Assembly (NCBI GenBank): GCA_963739005.1
Contig: CAVTYQ010000005.1
Coordinates: 62,001-126,000 of the forward strand
Origin: DASWJZ01 sp963739005
GTDB taxonomy: Bacteria; Pseudomonadota; Alphaproteobacteria; Rhizobiales; Afifellaceae
Direction: 5' to 3'
DNA: 64,000 bases
The notes under the pieces are model-generated. The model was not told where the DNA came from and did not search any database. It saw nothing but the letters and a program-made list of their open reading frames with translations. Both the position numbers and the translations under genes were made by a program. Each line of letters begins with the position of its first letter. The stretch's first letter is position 1. This document shows positions 1 to 7,980 of this stretch, one piece after another.

Positions 1-1
1 C

Positions 2-1174
2 ATCGCCTCGCAGAACGACCAGTTCGCAGCGGTGATGGCCGACCTCGCGCCGCAGTTTGCGGACAAGACCGGCGCGACGGTGAAGGTCGACATCCTCTCC
101 TATCCCGAACTCCTGACCAAGATCACGACCGACTATATCGGCCACACCAAGGGCTACGACATCGCCACGACGGACATCGTCTGGGCCGGCCAGTTCGCCG
201 AGAGTGGCTGGACCGTCGAGCTCTCCGACTTGATCAAGCGCGACGGCGCCGAGATCAACGTCGACGACATCTACCCCGTCCTGATGAAGGCGCTCGGCAA
301 CTACGACGGCAAGCAGGTGGCGTTCCCCTTCGCCGGCTATGCCAACGTGCTCGCCTATCGCACCGACCTCTACGAGGCCGCGGGGCTGAAGCCGCCCTCG
401 ACCATGGAGGAGCTTGTCGCCGATGCGAAGAAGCTGACCGACAAGTCGAAGCCCATCTACGGCTTCGTCGCGAACGGCCAGAAGGGCCCGGCCGTGGCCC
501 AGGACTGGATGCAGTACAACGCCCAGATGGGCGGCTCGATCCTCGGCAGCGACGGCAAACCGGCGCTCAACTCCGACGCCAACGTGAAGAGCCTCGAAGT
601 CTACAAGGCTCTCTTCGACGAAGACGCCCCTCCGGGCGCCGCCGACTACGATTGGGGCGGGCGCGAGGAGAGCTTCCGCCAGGGGCTCGTGGCGAACATG
701 CAGACCTGGTCGGTCGGCGCCGCAGGCTATGGCGACCCGGCGCAGTCGAAGGTGGTCGGCAAATACGGCATCGAGCTCGCGCCCCCGGGCGAGGGCCTGC
801 CGAAGAAATACGGCGTCGGCGGCTGGGGCCTCGCCATCAACGCTGATATCGGTCCGAAGCAGCAGGAGGCGGCGTGGGCGTTCATCAAGTGGATCACCAG
901 CCCGGCGGTCCACAAGGAGATGAACATGAAGGGCGCCAGCAGCTACCTCAGGATCAGCGAGACGCACGACGCAGATCTTCTCGCCAAATTCCCCTTCCTG
1001 CCGGTCATCGACGAAACCTTCTTGAACGGCGACGGCGACTATCGCCCGCGCATCCCGCAATATCCGCAGATCCAGGACATCCTGGGGACGGCGGTGAATG
1101 CGGTGCTTGTCGGCAACGTCGAGCCCAAGAAGGCGCTCGACGACGCGCAGGCGGAAGCCGCGAAGCTGTTCTGA
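2..1174 (+). CDS. ABC transporter sugar-type substrate-binding protein (5' partial)
   Basis: Periplasmic solute-binding protein, extracellular family 1 (MalE/UgpB-like), which would deliver a sugar or sugar alcohol to the two permeases that follow. The reading frame is open from base 2 with no initiator before it, so the signal peptide and N-terminus lie outside the window; the GTG at 32 is internal. The visible 390 codons show a typical two-lobed family pattern: an N-lobe opening with QFAAVMADLAPQF, a hinge around VLAYRTDLYEAAGL, and a C-lobe with GVGGWGLAIN and AAWAFIKWITSP. It sits 12 bases before the first permease, in one operon. The specific sugar cannot be told from sequence. Confidence 0.88.
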   Translation: MASQNDQFAAVMADLAPQFADKTGATVKVDILSYPELLTKITTDYIGHTKGYDIATTDIVWAGQFAESGWTVELSDLIKRDGAEINVDDIYPVLMKALGNYDGKQVAFPFAGYANVLAYRTDLYEAAGLKPPSTMEELVADAKKLTDKSKPIYGFVANGQKGPAVAQDWMQYNAQMGGSILGSDGKPALNSDANVKSLEVYKALFDEDAPPGAADYDWGGREESFRQGLVANMQTWSVGAAGYGDPAQSKVVGKYGIELAPPGEGLPKKYGVGGWGLAINADIGPKQQEAAWAFIKWITSPAVHKEMNMKGASSYLRISETHDADLLAKFPFLPVIDETFLNGDGDYRPRIPQYPQIQDILGTAVNAVLVGNVEPKKALDDAQAEAAKLF

Positions 1175-1186
1175 CGCGAGGCCGGA

Positions 1187-2158
1187 TTGGCGGCCGCGCG
1201 CGCCGACATAATCGATAGCGGCCGGGCCTCGGGTCCGGCCGCGCCACTTCGCCGCGGGCTCTCCTTCGCGCGCCGCCGCCAGCTCTTCCTTTTGATGTTC
1301 GGCGCGCCGGCGGTTCTCTACGTGCTCGTGGTCGCGGTCTGGCCGCTCGCCCAGGGCATCGCTTACTCGTTCTACGACTACAGCCTGCTTCGCCCCGCGG
1401 CGCGTGCCTTCGTCGGGCTCGATAACTATCGCGCGCTCTACACCAATGACGCGGCGCGGAATTCGATTCTGACCACCATGATCTTCACGGTGTCGGCGGT
1501 GACGCTGGAATTCGTGGCTGGCCTGGCGCTCGCGCTCCTTCTCTGGCGCGACAGCGCCTTCCAGCGCGCCTGCCTGGCGCTCCTCCTGATACCGGTGACC
1601 GTCACGCCGATCGTCGTTGGCCTCGTCTTCCGCGCGCTGCTCGCGCCCGACTACGGCATGATCGGCTACTATCTGGCGCAGTGGGGGATATCGTCACCGC
1701 GCGGCTTCTTCGGCGATCCCGCCACGGCGCTCGGCACGCTGGTCTTCGTCGACGCCTGGCAATGGACGCCGTTCATGGCGCTGATCCTTCTCGCCGGCCT
1801 GAAGTCGCTGCCGAGCGACGTGCTCGAAGCGGCGGAAGCCGATGGCGCGACGCCGGCGCAGCGCTTGCGCATCGTCGTCCTGCCGATGCTGCTGCCGGCG
1901 GTCTTTCTGGCACTCGTGCTTCGGACGATGGATGCCTTCCGTGTCTTCGACATCATATTCGCCACCACCAACGGCGGCCCCGCCGACGCGACCGATGTTC
2001 TGATGATCTACGCCGTGAAGCAGGGCCTGCAGTTCTTCAACATCGGTTTCGCCGCGGCGATATCGAACATGATGATCGTCTGCATCGCGATCTTCTCGGT
2101 GGTCTTCGTCGTCTTGATCCGGCGCGCCGACCGCCATGCCAACGAGATCGCCCGATGA
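1187..2158 (+). CDS. ABC transporter permease, MalF-like
   Basis: Inner-membrane permease of a carbohydrate ABC importer (323 aa). It has an N-terminal cytoplasmic stretch, six strongly hydrophobic segments, and the cytoplasmic EAA loop (EAAEADGATPAQRLRIVVLP), which docks the ATPase. The start is TTG at 1187, with GAGG a few bases upstream; the first hydrophobic helix begins near residue 34, so a somewhat later start is possible. It overlaps nothing and is followed within 8 bases by the second permease. With its partner it should form the heteromeric channel fed by the preceding binding protein. Confidence 0.88.
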   Translation: MAAARADIIDSGRASGPAAPLRRGLSFARRRQLFLLMFGAPAVLYVLVVAVWPLAQGIAYSFYDYSLLRPAARAFVGLDNYRALYTNDAARNSILTTMIFTVSAVTLEFVAGLALALLLWRDSAFQRACLALLLIPVTVTPIVVGLVFRALLAPDYGMIGYYLAQWGISSPRGFFGDPATALGTLVFVDAWQWTPFMALILLAGLKSLPSDVLEAAEADGATPAQRLRIVVLPMLLPAVFLALVLRTMDAFRVFDIIFATTNGGPADATDVLMIYAVKQGLQFFNIGFAAAISNMMIVCIAIFSVVFVVLIRRADRHANEIAR

Positions 2159-2165
2159 GCCGCCC

Positions 2166-2990
2166 ATGAGCCGTAGCCCACCGATCCGCGTCGTCGCAGC
2201 GGAGCGCGTGGCGCTCGTCGCGATCGTCGGCATATTCCTGGTGCCGGTCGCCTGGCTGATCACCACGGCCTACAAGCCGGGGCGCGATATCTTCTCGTTC
2301 CCGCCGACGCTCGCCTTCACGCCGACGCTCGACAATTTCCGCGGCGTCTTCCGCTACTTCGATCTCGTGAGCCTGGTGCAGTCGAGCCTCATCATCTCGC
2401 TCGGCTCGGCAGCGCTCTCGCTTCTGATCGGCGTCCCGGCCGGCTATGCGCTGGCGCGCTCGCGGAGCCGCCGCGCGGTGGGGGTGGCCTACTTCTTCCT
2501 GGCCGTCCGCACCGTTCCGCCGGTCGCGACCCTGATCCCGTTCTATCTGATGATGCGCGATATCCATCTCCTCGGCACCTGGTGGGCGGTCATCCTGATC
2601 AATACGACGCTGAACGCCGCCTTCGTCGTCTGGATGCTCTTCTCCTACTTCCGCTCGTTGCCGCAGGAGCTTGAGGAGGCGGCGCTTACCGACGGCTGCA
2701 CGCTTGCCGGCAGCTTCTTCCGCGTCGCGCTGCCGCTTGTCGTGCCGGGCATTGTGGCGAGCGCGCTCCTTTGCGTCATGTTCGCCTGGAACGACTTCCT
2801 CTACGCCGCCTTCCTGACGCGCTCCGGCACGAAGCCGATATCGGTGGCGCTACTTGCCGCCTACGGCACCAAGGACATCACCTGGGGCACGCTCGGCGCG
2901 CTGGCGCATTTCTCCACCATTCCGATCGTGCTGATCGCGCTCCTTTTGAACCGCTACTTCGTGCAGGGGTTGACGAAGGGCGTGTCCTGA
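2166..2990 (+). CDS. ABC transporter permease, MalG-like
   Basis: Second inner-membrane permease (274 aa from ATG 2166). Its EAA loop reads LEEAALTDGCTLAGSFFRVALP, characteristic of MalG-type subunits, and is followed by the hydrophobic VVPGIVASALLCVMFAWNDF segment. An in-frame ATG at 2136 lies inside the upstream permease gene; ATG 2166, just after the upstream stop at 2158, is the better start and suggests translational coupling. The operon ends here. The matching ATPase is not downstream in the same direction but on the opposite strand (3169-4341), facing this gene. Confidence 0.87.
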   Translation: MSRSPPIRVVAAERVALVAIVGIFLVPVAWLITTAYKPGRDIFSFPPTLAFTPTLDNFRGVFRYFDLVSLVQSSLIISLGSAALSLLIGVPAGYALARSRSRRAVGVAYFFLAVRTVPPVATLIPFYLMMRDIHLLGTWWAVILINTTLNAAFVVWMLFSYFRSLPQELEEAALTDGCTLAGSFFRVALPLVVPGIVASALLCVMFAWNDFLYAAFLTRSGTKPISVALLAAYGTKDITWGTLGALAHFSTIPIVLIALLLNRYFVQGLTKGVS

Positions 2991-3028
2991 CGCCGGGTCG
3001 AGGGAGAAACCGCCCGACACAACAACAT

Positions 3029-3145
3029 CCCTCATCCTGAGCTGCGATGCCGACCGTCTGCATCGCCTCGACGGCGCGCGTAGCCACTGGGCCGCCTGCT
3101 TTGCGTGCTTCGATGCTCGCTTTCGCTCAGACCTCAGCATGAGGG
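3029..3145. repeat. Intergenic inverted repeat, alphaproteobacterial type
   Basis: The segment between the converging permease and ATPase genes is bounded by CCCTCATCCTGAG (3029-3041) and CTCAGCATGAGGG (3133-3145), which are reverse complements with one mismatch. The interior is rich in short C/G inverted pieces. Its sequence style (CCTCATCCTGAG...CTCAG.ATGAGG) recurs at 36123-36314 in this window. Such elements are common between genes in Hyphomicrobiales. A role as mRNA-end stabiliser or terminator between converging genes is inference. Confidence 0.55.
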
Positions 3146-3168
3146 AGACGGGAGACTTCCGCCAACGT

Positions 3169-4341
3169 TCAGCCGATCGCCTTGCCGCTCGTCGGGTCGA
3201 AGAGATGCAGGCGCTCCACGTCGATCTCGATCGCAAGCCGCTCGCCGGCCTTGACGGGCGCGCGGCCGTCGACGACGGCGCGCACGCGTGCGCGGCTTCG
3301 CTGCCGGGCGAGGGCGTCTTCCTCGGCCTCCGCCACCTGGTCCGATCCGAGGTGCGGTGGCGGCGCGTCGACGTCGAGATGCACGAGAATCGTTGCGCCG
3401 AGGTCCTCGGCGAATGCCACGGTGCCCGGCAATCCGGCTGACGTGCCGACCGGGAGGCAGCTCACCGTCTCCGGCCGGAAGCCCGCGATCAGCGTCTTGT
3501 CGCGGTAGCGAAGAAGCGCCGGGCTTTGGTTGAGACGCTCCCTTGGGAGCGGCATGCGGCAGTGGCCGAGGACGAGCGTGGCGCCGCTGCCGGCGGCGAT
3601 GAGCCGCGCCTCGAGGAAATTCATTGCCGGCGAGCCGATGAAGCTCGCGACGAAGAGGTTCGCCGGCGCGTGGTAGAGCGCGCGCGGCGGTCCGAGTTGC
3701 TGCAGCGCGCCGTGGTTCAGAACCGCGACCCGGTCGCCCATCGTCATCGCTTCGACCTGATCGTGCGTGACGTAGATCGTGGTGACCGCCGTGAGCTTCT
3801 GGATGCGGGCGATCTCGGCCCGCATCTGCACGCGGAGCCGCGCGTCGAGGTTGGAGAGCGGCTCGTCCATCAGGAAGGCGCGCGGCTCGCGCACGATCGC
3901 CCGCCCCATGGCGACGCGCTGCCGCTGACCGCCGGAAAGCTGCTGCGGCTTTCGCGCGAGTAGCGTTTCGAGTTCGAGAATTTCCGCCGCCGCCTTCACC
4001 TTGGCGGCTATCTCTTCCTTCGCGGCGCCGCGGACGCGGAGCCCGAAGCCGATGTTCTCCGCCACTGTCAGGTGCGGGTAGAGCGCATAGCTCTGGAAGA
4101 CCATGGCGATGTTGCGCTCGCGTGGCGAGAGGTCGTTCGCCACTTCCCCGCCGATCAGGATGCGGCCTTCCGAAATGTCTTCGAGGCCGGCAACCATCCT
4201 GAGCGCCGTCGACTTGCCGCACCCCGAAGGCCCGACGAGCACGAGGAACTCGCCTTCGCCGATCGCCAGATTGAGCCCGCGGACGGCCGTGTGGCCGCCG
4301 GGAAAATGCTTCGTCACGTTTTCGAAGAGGATTTCCGCCAT
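3169..4341 (-). CDS. ABC transporter ATP-binding protein, MalK/UgpC-like
   Basis: ATPase subunit of a carbohydrate importer (390 aa). Walker A is GPSGCGKST (near residue 37), the Q-loop is VFQSYALYPH, the ABC signature LSGGQRQR, Walker B AFLMDEPLSNLD, and the switch histidine lies in YVTHDQVEAM. After the nucleotide-binding domain comes a C-terminal TOBE/OB regulatory domain, normal for MalK-type proteins that serve several importers. It converges on the binding-protein/permease operon at 2-2990 and is the obvious partner. Its separation on the other strand means the ATPase can be regulated independently. Its promoter region also contains the FixK box that serves the divergent cytochrome gene. 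Confidence 0.9.
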   Translation of the reverse strand: MAEILFENVTKHFPGGHTAVRGLNLAIGEGEFLVLVGPSGCGKSTALRMVAGLEDISEGRILIGGEVANDLSPRERNIAMVFQSYALYPHLTVAENIGFGLRVRGAAKEEIAAKVKAAAEILELETLLARKPQQLSGGQRQRVAMGRAIVREPRAFLMDEPLSNLDARLRVQMRAEIARIQKLTAVTTIYVTHDQVEAMTMGDRVAVLNHGALQQLGPPRALYHAPANLFVASFIGSPAMNFLEARLIAAGSGATLVLGHCRMPLPRERLNQSPALLRYRDKTLIAGFRPETVSCLPVGTSAGLPGTVAFAEDLGATILVHLDVDAPPPHLGSDQVAEAEEDALARQRSRARVRAVVDGRAPVKAGERLAIEIDVERLHLFDPTSGKAIG

Positions 4342-4364
4342 GGCTTAAGACCAAATCCCGGCAG

Positions 4365-4378
4365 TTGAGAAAGATCAA
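4365..4378 (+). promoter_or_regulatory. FixK/FNR box (TTGA-N6-TCAA), perfect
   Basis: TTGAGAAAGATCAA matches the FNR/FixK consensus TTGA-N6-TCAA at all eight fixed positions. It is centred at 4371.5. A class II activator site centred at -41.5 would put transcription start near 4413, downstream of the GTG at 4396 and upstream of the ATGs at 4429 and 4447 of the cytochrome gene. A FixK homologue is encoded 3.6 kb away (7981-8679). Control of the cytochrome/K+-channel pair is therefore well supported as inference. Confidence 0.8.
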
Positions 4379-4446
4379 GGCGAACGCGGCTCGCCGTGCG
4401 GCACTTGGCCTTAGAATTCCGCTGCCGGATGATTTGGGACTTTCAA

Positions 4447-4767
4447 ATGCCGCGCTTTTGGCCAGTTGCCGTTCTTCTCCTCGGTGCCTTGACGTCGAGC
4501 GCCTTTGCGGCGAGCGACTTTGAGCGCGGCCATGCGATCGTCGACGAATATTGCGGGCGCTGCCACGCGACGGGGCCGGAGGGGGCGAGCCCGCTCGCCG
4601 CGGCGCCGCCATTCCGCACGCTCGGAGAGCGCTACCCGGTCAGCGATCTCGAGGAGGCGCTGGCGGAGGGCATCGTGACCGGCCATCCGGCGATGCCGGA
4701 ATTTGCATTCGACCCCGACGAGATCGACGCCATCATCGCCTATCTCGGTTCGCTTCAGCCAAGGTAG
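4447..4767 (+). CDS. Small periplasmic c-type cytochrome
   Basis: A 106-residue monohaem cytochrome c. From ATG 4447 it has a clear signal peptide (PVAVLLLGALTSSAFA, cleavage near residue 21-22), the haem-attachment motif CGRCH at residues 36-40, and a plausible distal ligand Met83 in HPAMPEF. The GTG at 4396 and ATG at 4429 are in frame, but the FixK-box geometry and the signal-peptide shape favour 4447. It would shuttle electrons in the periplasm, probably under oxygen limitation given the perfect FixK box upstream. The K+-channel gene follows after 25 bases and is probably co-transcribed. Confidence 0.85.
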   Translation: MPRFWPVAVLLLGALTSSAFAASDFERGHAIVDEYCGRCHATGPEGASPLAAAPPFRTLGERYPVSDLEEALAEGIVTGHPAMPEFAFDPDEIDAIIAYLGSLQPR

Positions 4768-4792
4768 CGCCGGCGGCGCAGAATCTCCTCCA

Positions 4793-5227
4793 ATGTTCGC
4801 AAACCTCGCGCTCGGCACGCTGCTCATCTCGATCACGGTCATCACCCATACGTTCGGGCTGATCGCGTTGAGCCGTGGGATGGGCCATCTCGTGCACTGG
4901 GGGCGCTTGCACCGGCACGGCCTCGGCAAGACGGCGGCGATGGTGGCGACGGTCTTCGGGCTCTTCCTGATCCACACCATTGAAGTCTGGACGTGGGCCG
5001 GCGCCTACGTGGTGCTCGGGACAATGTCGAGCTTTCGCGAGGCTCTCTATTTCTCGACCACGACCTTCTCCACGGTCGGTTATGGAGACATCGTTCTCCC
5101 GATCGAATGGCGGCTCTTCGGCTCGCTCGAAGGCATGAGCGGATTTCTCCTCATCGGCTGGTCGACGGCCTACCTGGTTTCCGCCTCGACGCGCTACGGC
5201 CCGTTTCGCGTCGGTGAGCACTTCTGA
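4793..5227 (+). CDS. Two-TM potassium channel family protein
   Basis: A 144-residue membrane protein with an ion-channel pore domain. The K+ selectivity filter TVGYGD is present at residues 94-99, preceded by a pore helix (SFREALYFSTTTFS) and flanked by hydrophobic segments near 5-25, 48-75 and 112-131. No ligand-gating (RCK/TrkA_N) domain is attached, so gating is unknown. The ORF extends upstream to 4703, but ATG 4793 follows a CTCCTCC-rich spacer after the cytochrome stop and starts just before the first hydrophobic segment. It probably shares the FixK-controlled transcript of the cytochrome. The physiological reason for pairing a K+ channel with a cytochrome is unknown to me. Confidence 0.82.
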   Translation: MFANLALGTLLISITVITHTFGLIALSRGMGHLVHWGRLHRHGLGKTAAMVATVFGLFLIHTIEVWTWAGAYVVLGTMSSFREALYFSTTTFSTVGYGDIVLPIEWRLFGSLEGMSGFLLIGWSTAYLVSASTRYGPFRVGEHF

Positions 5228-5239
5228 GGAAGTGCCGTA

Positions 5240-5623
5240 TCAGGCCGCGATCGTTTCGTGGATGGCGTTCAGAAGCGCGTTCCCGAAAAGCGGCTTCTCG
5301 ACGATAGGCATGTGGGCCGCGGCGGCGCGGCGACGGACGTCGGGTGAGGTGCTGCCTGCGGTAAGGATAGCCGGCAGACGGACCGCGCGATTGCGCAACG
5401 CCACGACGAGGTCAAGGCCGTTCATGCCCGGCAGGTTGAGGTCGATGACGAGGCAACCGTGCTTCGGGAGATTGGTCGCGGCCAACACCTCCGCGGCGCT
5501 GCGGAAGGCGGTGACGGTGTAGCCCTCAAGCTCGAGCGAAAACTTGAGCGCGCCGAGAACGGCGGCGTCGTTGTCGACCACAACGACCGTCGGCTTCGCG
5601 CCATCGGAACCGGCATGCAGCAT
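5240..5623 (-). CDS. Single-domain response regulator, FixT-like candidate
   Basis: A 127-residue protein that is only a receiver domain. It has the acidic pocket D17/D19 (VVVDNDAAV), phospho-acceptor D61 (VIDLNLPGM), T88 and K110 (IVEKPL). No output domain is attached. It lies directly downstream of fixL-fixJ on the same strand and has its own FixK-type box at 5683-5696. In Caulobacter a single-domain receiver protein, FixT, is made under FixK control and feeds back on FixL. The same layout here suggests a phosphate sink or FixL inhibitor. That role is inference from arrangement and domain content; a generic CheY-like signalling role is the alternative. Confidence 0.85.
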   Translation of the reverse strand: MLHAGSDGAKPTVVVVDNDAAVLGALKFSLELEGYTVTAFRSAAEVLAATNLPKHGCLVIDLNLPGMNGLDLVVALRNRAVRLPAILTAGSTSPDVRRRAAAAHMPIVEKPLFGNALLNAIHETIAA

Positions 5624-5682
5624 GCGCGCCTCGGCAGAATCCCCCTACAGCCGGGAATCTCGCAGGGAACGCCGGAGCCGCT

Positions 5683-5696
5683 TTGATTTAGCGCAA
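5683..5696 (-). promoter_or_regulatory. FixK-type box (TTGC-N6-TCAA on the minus strand)
   Basis: Plus strand TTGATTTAGCGCAA; read towards the receiver gene it is TTGCGCTAAATCAA. It fits the Bradyrhizobium FixK2-type consensus TTG(A/C)-N6-(T/G)CAA in both directions. The centre is 66 bases upstream of the ATG at 5623. With a -41.5 class II position, transcription would begin near 5648 and leave a 25-base leader. It lies in the gap between fixJ and the lone receiver gene. Confidence 0.65.
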
Positions 5697-5710
5697 TCGC
5701 GCGGAGAACC

Positions 5711-6328
5711 TCAGTTCGACAGGCCACCCGCAAGAAGCGCCATGCGGACGAGGTCGGAAAGGCTCTTCGCCTGCATCTTGGCCATCAGGTTGGCCCGGTA
5801 GACCTCGACGGTGCGGGGGCTGATCCCGAGATCGTATGCGATCGTCTTGTTCGGGCTGCCGCCCACAAGACCATCCAGCACCTGCCGCTCGCGCGCCGAG
5901 AGCGTCGCCAGCCGCTCGGCGACGGCCGCCTTCTCCGCATCGACCTCAGCGTTCGTCGCGCGCCGCTCGATCGCAGCGCGAACCGCAGCGAGCATGATCT
6001 CATCGACGAAGGGTTTTTCGATGAAGTCGGCCGCGCCGAGCTTCATCGCCTCCACGGCAAGCGCGATGTCGCCGTGCCCGGTCATGACGATGATCGGCGT
6101 GCGGCGGCCGGATTCTTTCAGGTTGCGCAAAAGTTCGGTCCCGGACATCCCGGGCATGCGCACGTCGATGATGATGCAGGCCAGTTCATCGGTCGGCGGA
6201 GCGGCGAGGAACGCTGCCGCCGATTCATAGGCGCGCACCGTTATCCCGGCGGTGTCGAGGAGGAAGCTCAGCGAATCCCGCATGGCGTCGTCGTCGTCGA
6301 TGACGCAGACATAGGCGTCACTCGGCAT
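5711..6328 (-). CDS. fixJ: Response regulator FixJ
   Basis: A 205-residue two-component regulator of the FixJ/NarL class. The receiver domain has the acidic cluster in VCVIDDDDAM, phospho-acceptor D55 (IIIDVRMPGM), a switch Thr in MTGHGD and K105 (FIEKPF). The C-terminal LuxR-type helix-turn-helix begins at LSARERQVLDGLV and includes NKTIAYDLGISPRTVEVYRANLMAKM. It activates fixK-type promoters when phosphorylated by FixL in low oxygen. It overlaps the 3' end of fixL by 11 bases, so the two are translationally coupled. Confidence 0.93.
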   Translation of the reverse strand: MPSDAYVCVIDDDDAMRDSLSFLLDTAGITVRAYESAAAFLAAPPTDELACIIIDVRMPGMSGTELLRNLKESGRRTPIIVMTGHGDIALAVEAMKLGAADFIEKPFVDEIMLAAVRAAIERRATNAEVDAEKAAVAERLATLSARERQVLDGLVGGSPNKTIAYDLGISPRTVEVYRANLMAKMQAKSLSDLVRMALLAGGLSN

Positions 6329-7841
6329 CGCGGGCGTCCTCCTCGGCGGCGCGCAGCGTCAGACGGAAGATGCTGCCGCCCCCGGAATTGGGCTCGGCCC
6401 AGAGCTCGCCGCCATGCGCTTCGATGATCGTTCGCGATATCGAAAGCCCGACGCCCATGCCGTGCAGCTTCGTCGTCACGAACGGCTGAAAGAGCTTGGC
6501 GGCGACATCGGGCGCGATGCCGGGCCCGGTATCCGCGACGCTCGCCTCCACGATGCCAGTTTTCACCGGCGCCGATCGCAAGACGAGCTCCCGCCGTGGC
6601 GAGCCGGCCTCGGCCATCGCCTCGATGGCATTGCGCATGAGGTTCAGGAAGACCTGCTGCACCTGGATCTTGTCCGCGTAGACCCGGTCGGCGCGGGGGT
6701 CGAGCTCGAAGCGCACGCGGACGCCGTGCTGCTTGGCCCCGACCAGCGCGAGGGCGCTCGATTCCTCGACCAGCTTCGTGAGGCTCTCCTCCTTCATCTC
6801 CGTATCGCCGCGCGACACGAAATCGCGCAGCCGGCGGATGATCTCCCCGGCGCGAAGCGCCTGGTCCGCCGCCTTGTCAAGGGCCTCCCTGACGCGGGCC
6901 GATTCCGGATCGGTGCGATCGGCGATCAGCCGGTGCGAGCCCTTGAGGTAGTTGGCGATGGCGGAAAGCGGCTGGTTCAACTCGTGCGCGAGTGCGGAGG
7001 CCATCTCGCCCATCGCCGTCAACCGCGAGATATGGACAAGCTCCGACTGAAGCTCCTGCAGCCTCGCCTCGGTCTGTTGCCGCTCGGAGAGATCGCGGAT
7101 GAAACCGGTGAAGAAGCGCTCCTTGCCGGACCGCATCTCGCCGACCGCAAGCTCCATCGGGAACGTCGAGCCGTCCTTGCGCTCACCCACGACGACTCGT
7201 CCGATGCCGATGATGCGACGCTCGCCCGTGGTGAGGTAGCGGTTCAAATACCCGTCGTGGCTTTGCCGGTAGGGCGACGGCATCAGTATCTTCACATTCT
7301 TGCCGATCGCTTCGGCGGCGGTAAAGCCGAAGAGGCGCTCAGCCGCGCTTGAGAAGGACTGCATCGTGCCGACCTCATCGATGACGATCATCGCCTCGGG
7401 GATGGTGTCGAGGATCGAACGGAGATGCGCCTCGCGCGCCTTGGCATCCGCCGTTGCGCTCGCCGCGCCGCGCCGCACGCGCAGAAGCCATTCGCCACGG
7501 AAGGCGACGGCGGCCCCGACGAGGACAAAGATGACAAGGTCGGCGAACGCGCCGGCCGGAGGATGGATCGCGGGGATTGTCGCAATCCCGGCGCCGAGGA
7601 TCGTCGCGACCAGCCCCGGGCCGATGCCGCCCAATGCGCTTGCGATCAGCACGGCGGCAACCAGGAAAAGGAACAGCGCATTCTCGTTGACGAATGCGCT
7701 TGCCGCGAGATGCAGCGCGACCGCCACGGCGACGGCGACGACCGCGGCGGCGTAGGCGAGGGCCGCGTCGCGGTTGAAAAGAGCCGCGTGCCGACGGGAC
7801 AAGCCGCCAAGATGCTCCCCAATCTGCGTGTTTTCGCGCAT
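6318..7841 (-). CDS. fixL: Oxygen-sensing histidine kinase FixL
   Basis: A 507-residue sensor kinase. Order of domains: hydrophobic N-terminus with about four membrane segments (residues 25-118), a PAS domain (about 135-255), a HisKA dimerisation domain with phospho-acceptor H286 (LAHELNQPL), and an HATPase domain (N-box NLMRNAIEA, G1 DTGPGIA, G2 GMGVGLSIS). The PAS domain contains SHDGYLNRYLTTGERRIIG. H195 aligns with the haem-ligating His of FixL, and the following Arg-rich segment is the conserved oxygen-sensing FG-loop region. Haem-based oxygen sensing is therefore expected. It is divergent from fixK and upstream of fixJ. Confidence 0.94.
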   Translation of the reverse strand: MRENTQIGEHLGGLSRRHAALFNRDAALAYAAAVVAVAVAVALHLAASAFVNENALFLFLVAAVLIASALGGIGPGLVATILGAGIATIPAIHPPAGAFADLVIFVLVGAAVAFRGEWLLRVRRGAASATADAKAREAHLRSILDTIPEAMIVIDEVGTMQSFSSAAERLFGFTAAEAIGKNVKILMPSPYRQSHDGYLNRYLTTGERRIIGIGRVVVGERKDGSTFPMELAVGEMRSGKERFFTGFIRDLSERQQTEARLQELQSELVHISRLTAMGEMASALAHELNQPLSAIANYLKGSHRLIADRTDPESARVREALDKAADQALRAGEIIRRLRDFVSRGDTEMKEESLTKLVEESSALALVGAKQHGVRVRFELDPRADRVYADKIQVQQVFLNLMRNAIEAMAEAGSPRRELVLRSAPVKTGIVEASVADTGPGIAPDVAAKLFQPFVTTKLHGMGVGLSISRTIIEAHGGELWAEPNSGGGSIFRLTLRAAEEDARDAE

Positions 7842-7902
7842 TCCGACCCCTAGGCCCGAGGACGGCGGTTCCGGCCGCCTCGCAGGCTCACCTCCGTGAT
7901 TC

Positions 7903-7920
7903 TACGTAGGGTAAATACCC
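7903..7920 (+). promoter_or_regulatory. Candidate FixJ-binding region upstream of fixK
   Basis: The fixL-fixK intergenic region contains TACGTA (7903-7908) joined to the inverted repeat GGGTA-AA-TACCC (7909-7920), about 60 bases before the fixK start. FixJ activates fixK promoters from sites at about this distance, and TACGTA/GTA-rich motifs occur in known FixJ sites. I have no aligned consensus to score it, so the assignment is tentative. A strong ribosome-binding site GGAGGA lies at 7969-7974, six bases before ATG 7981. Confidence 0.4.
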
Positions 7921-7980
7921 GAATTTTCCCCGGCAAAAACCCTGTCTACTCCTGACCGCACCCCAAATGGAGGATGTGTC

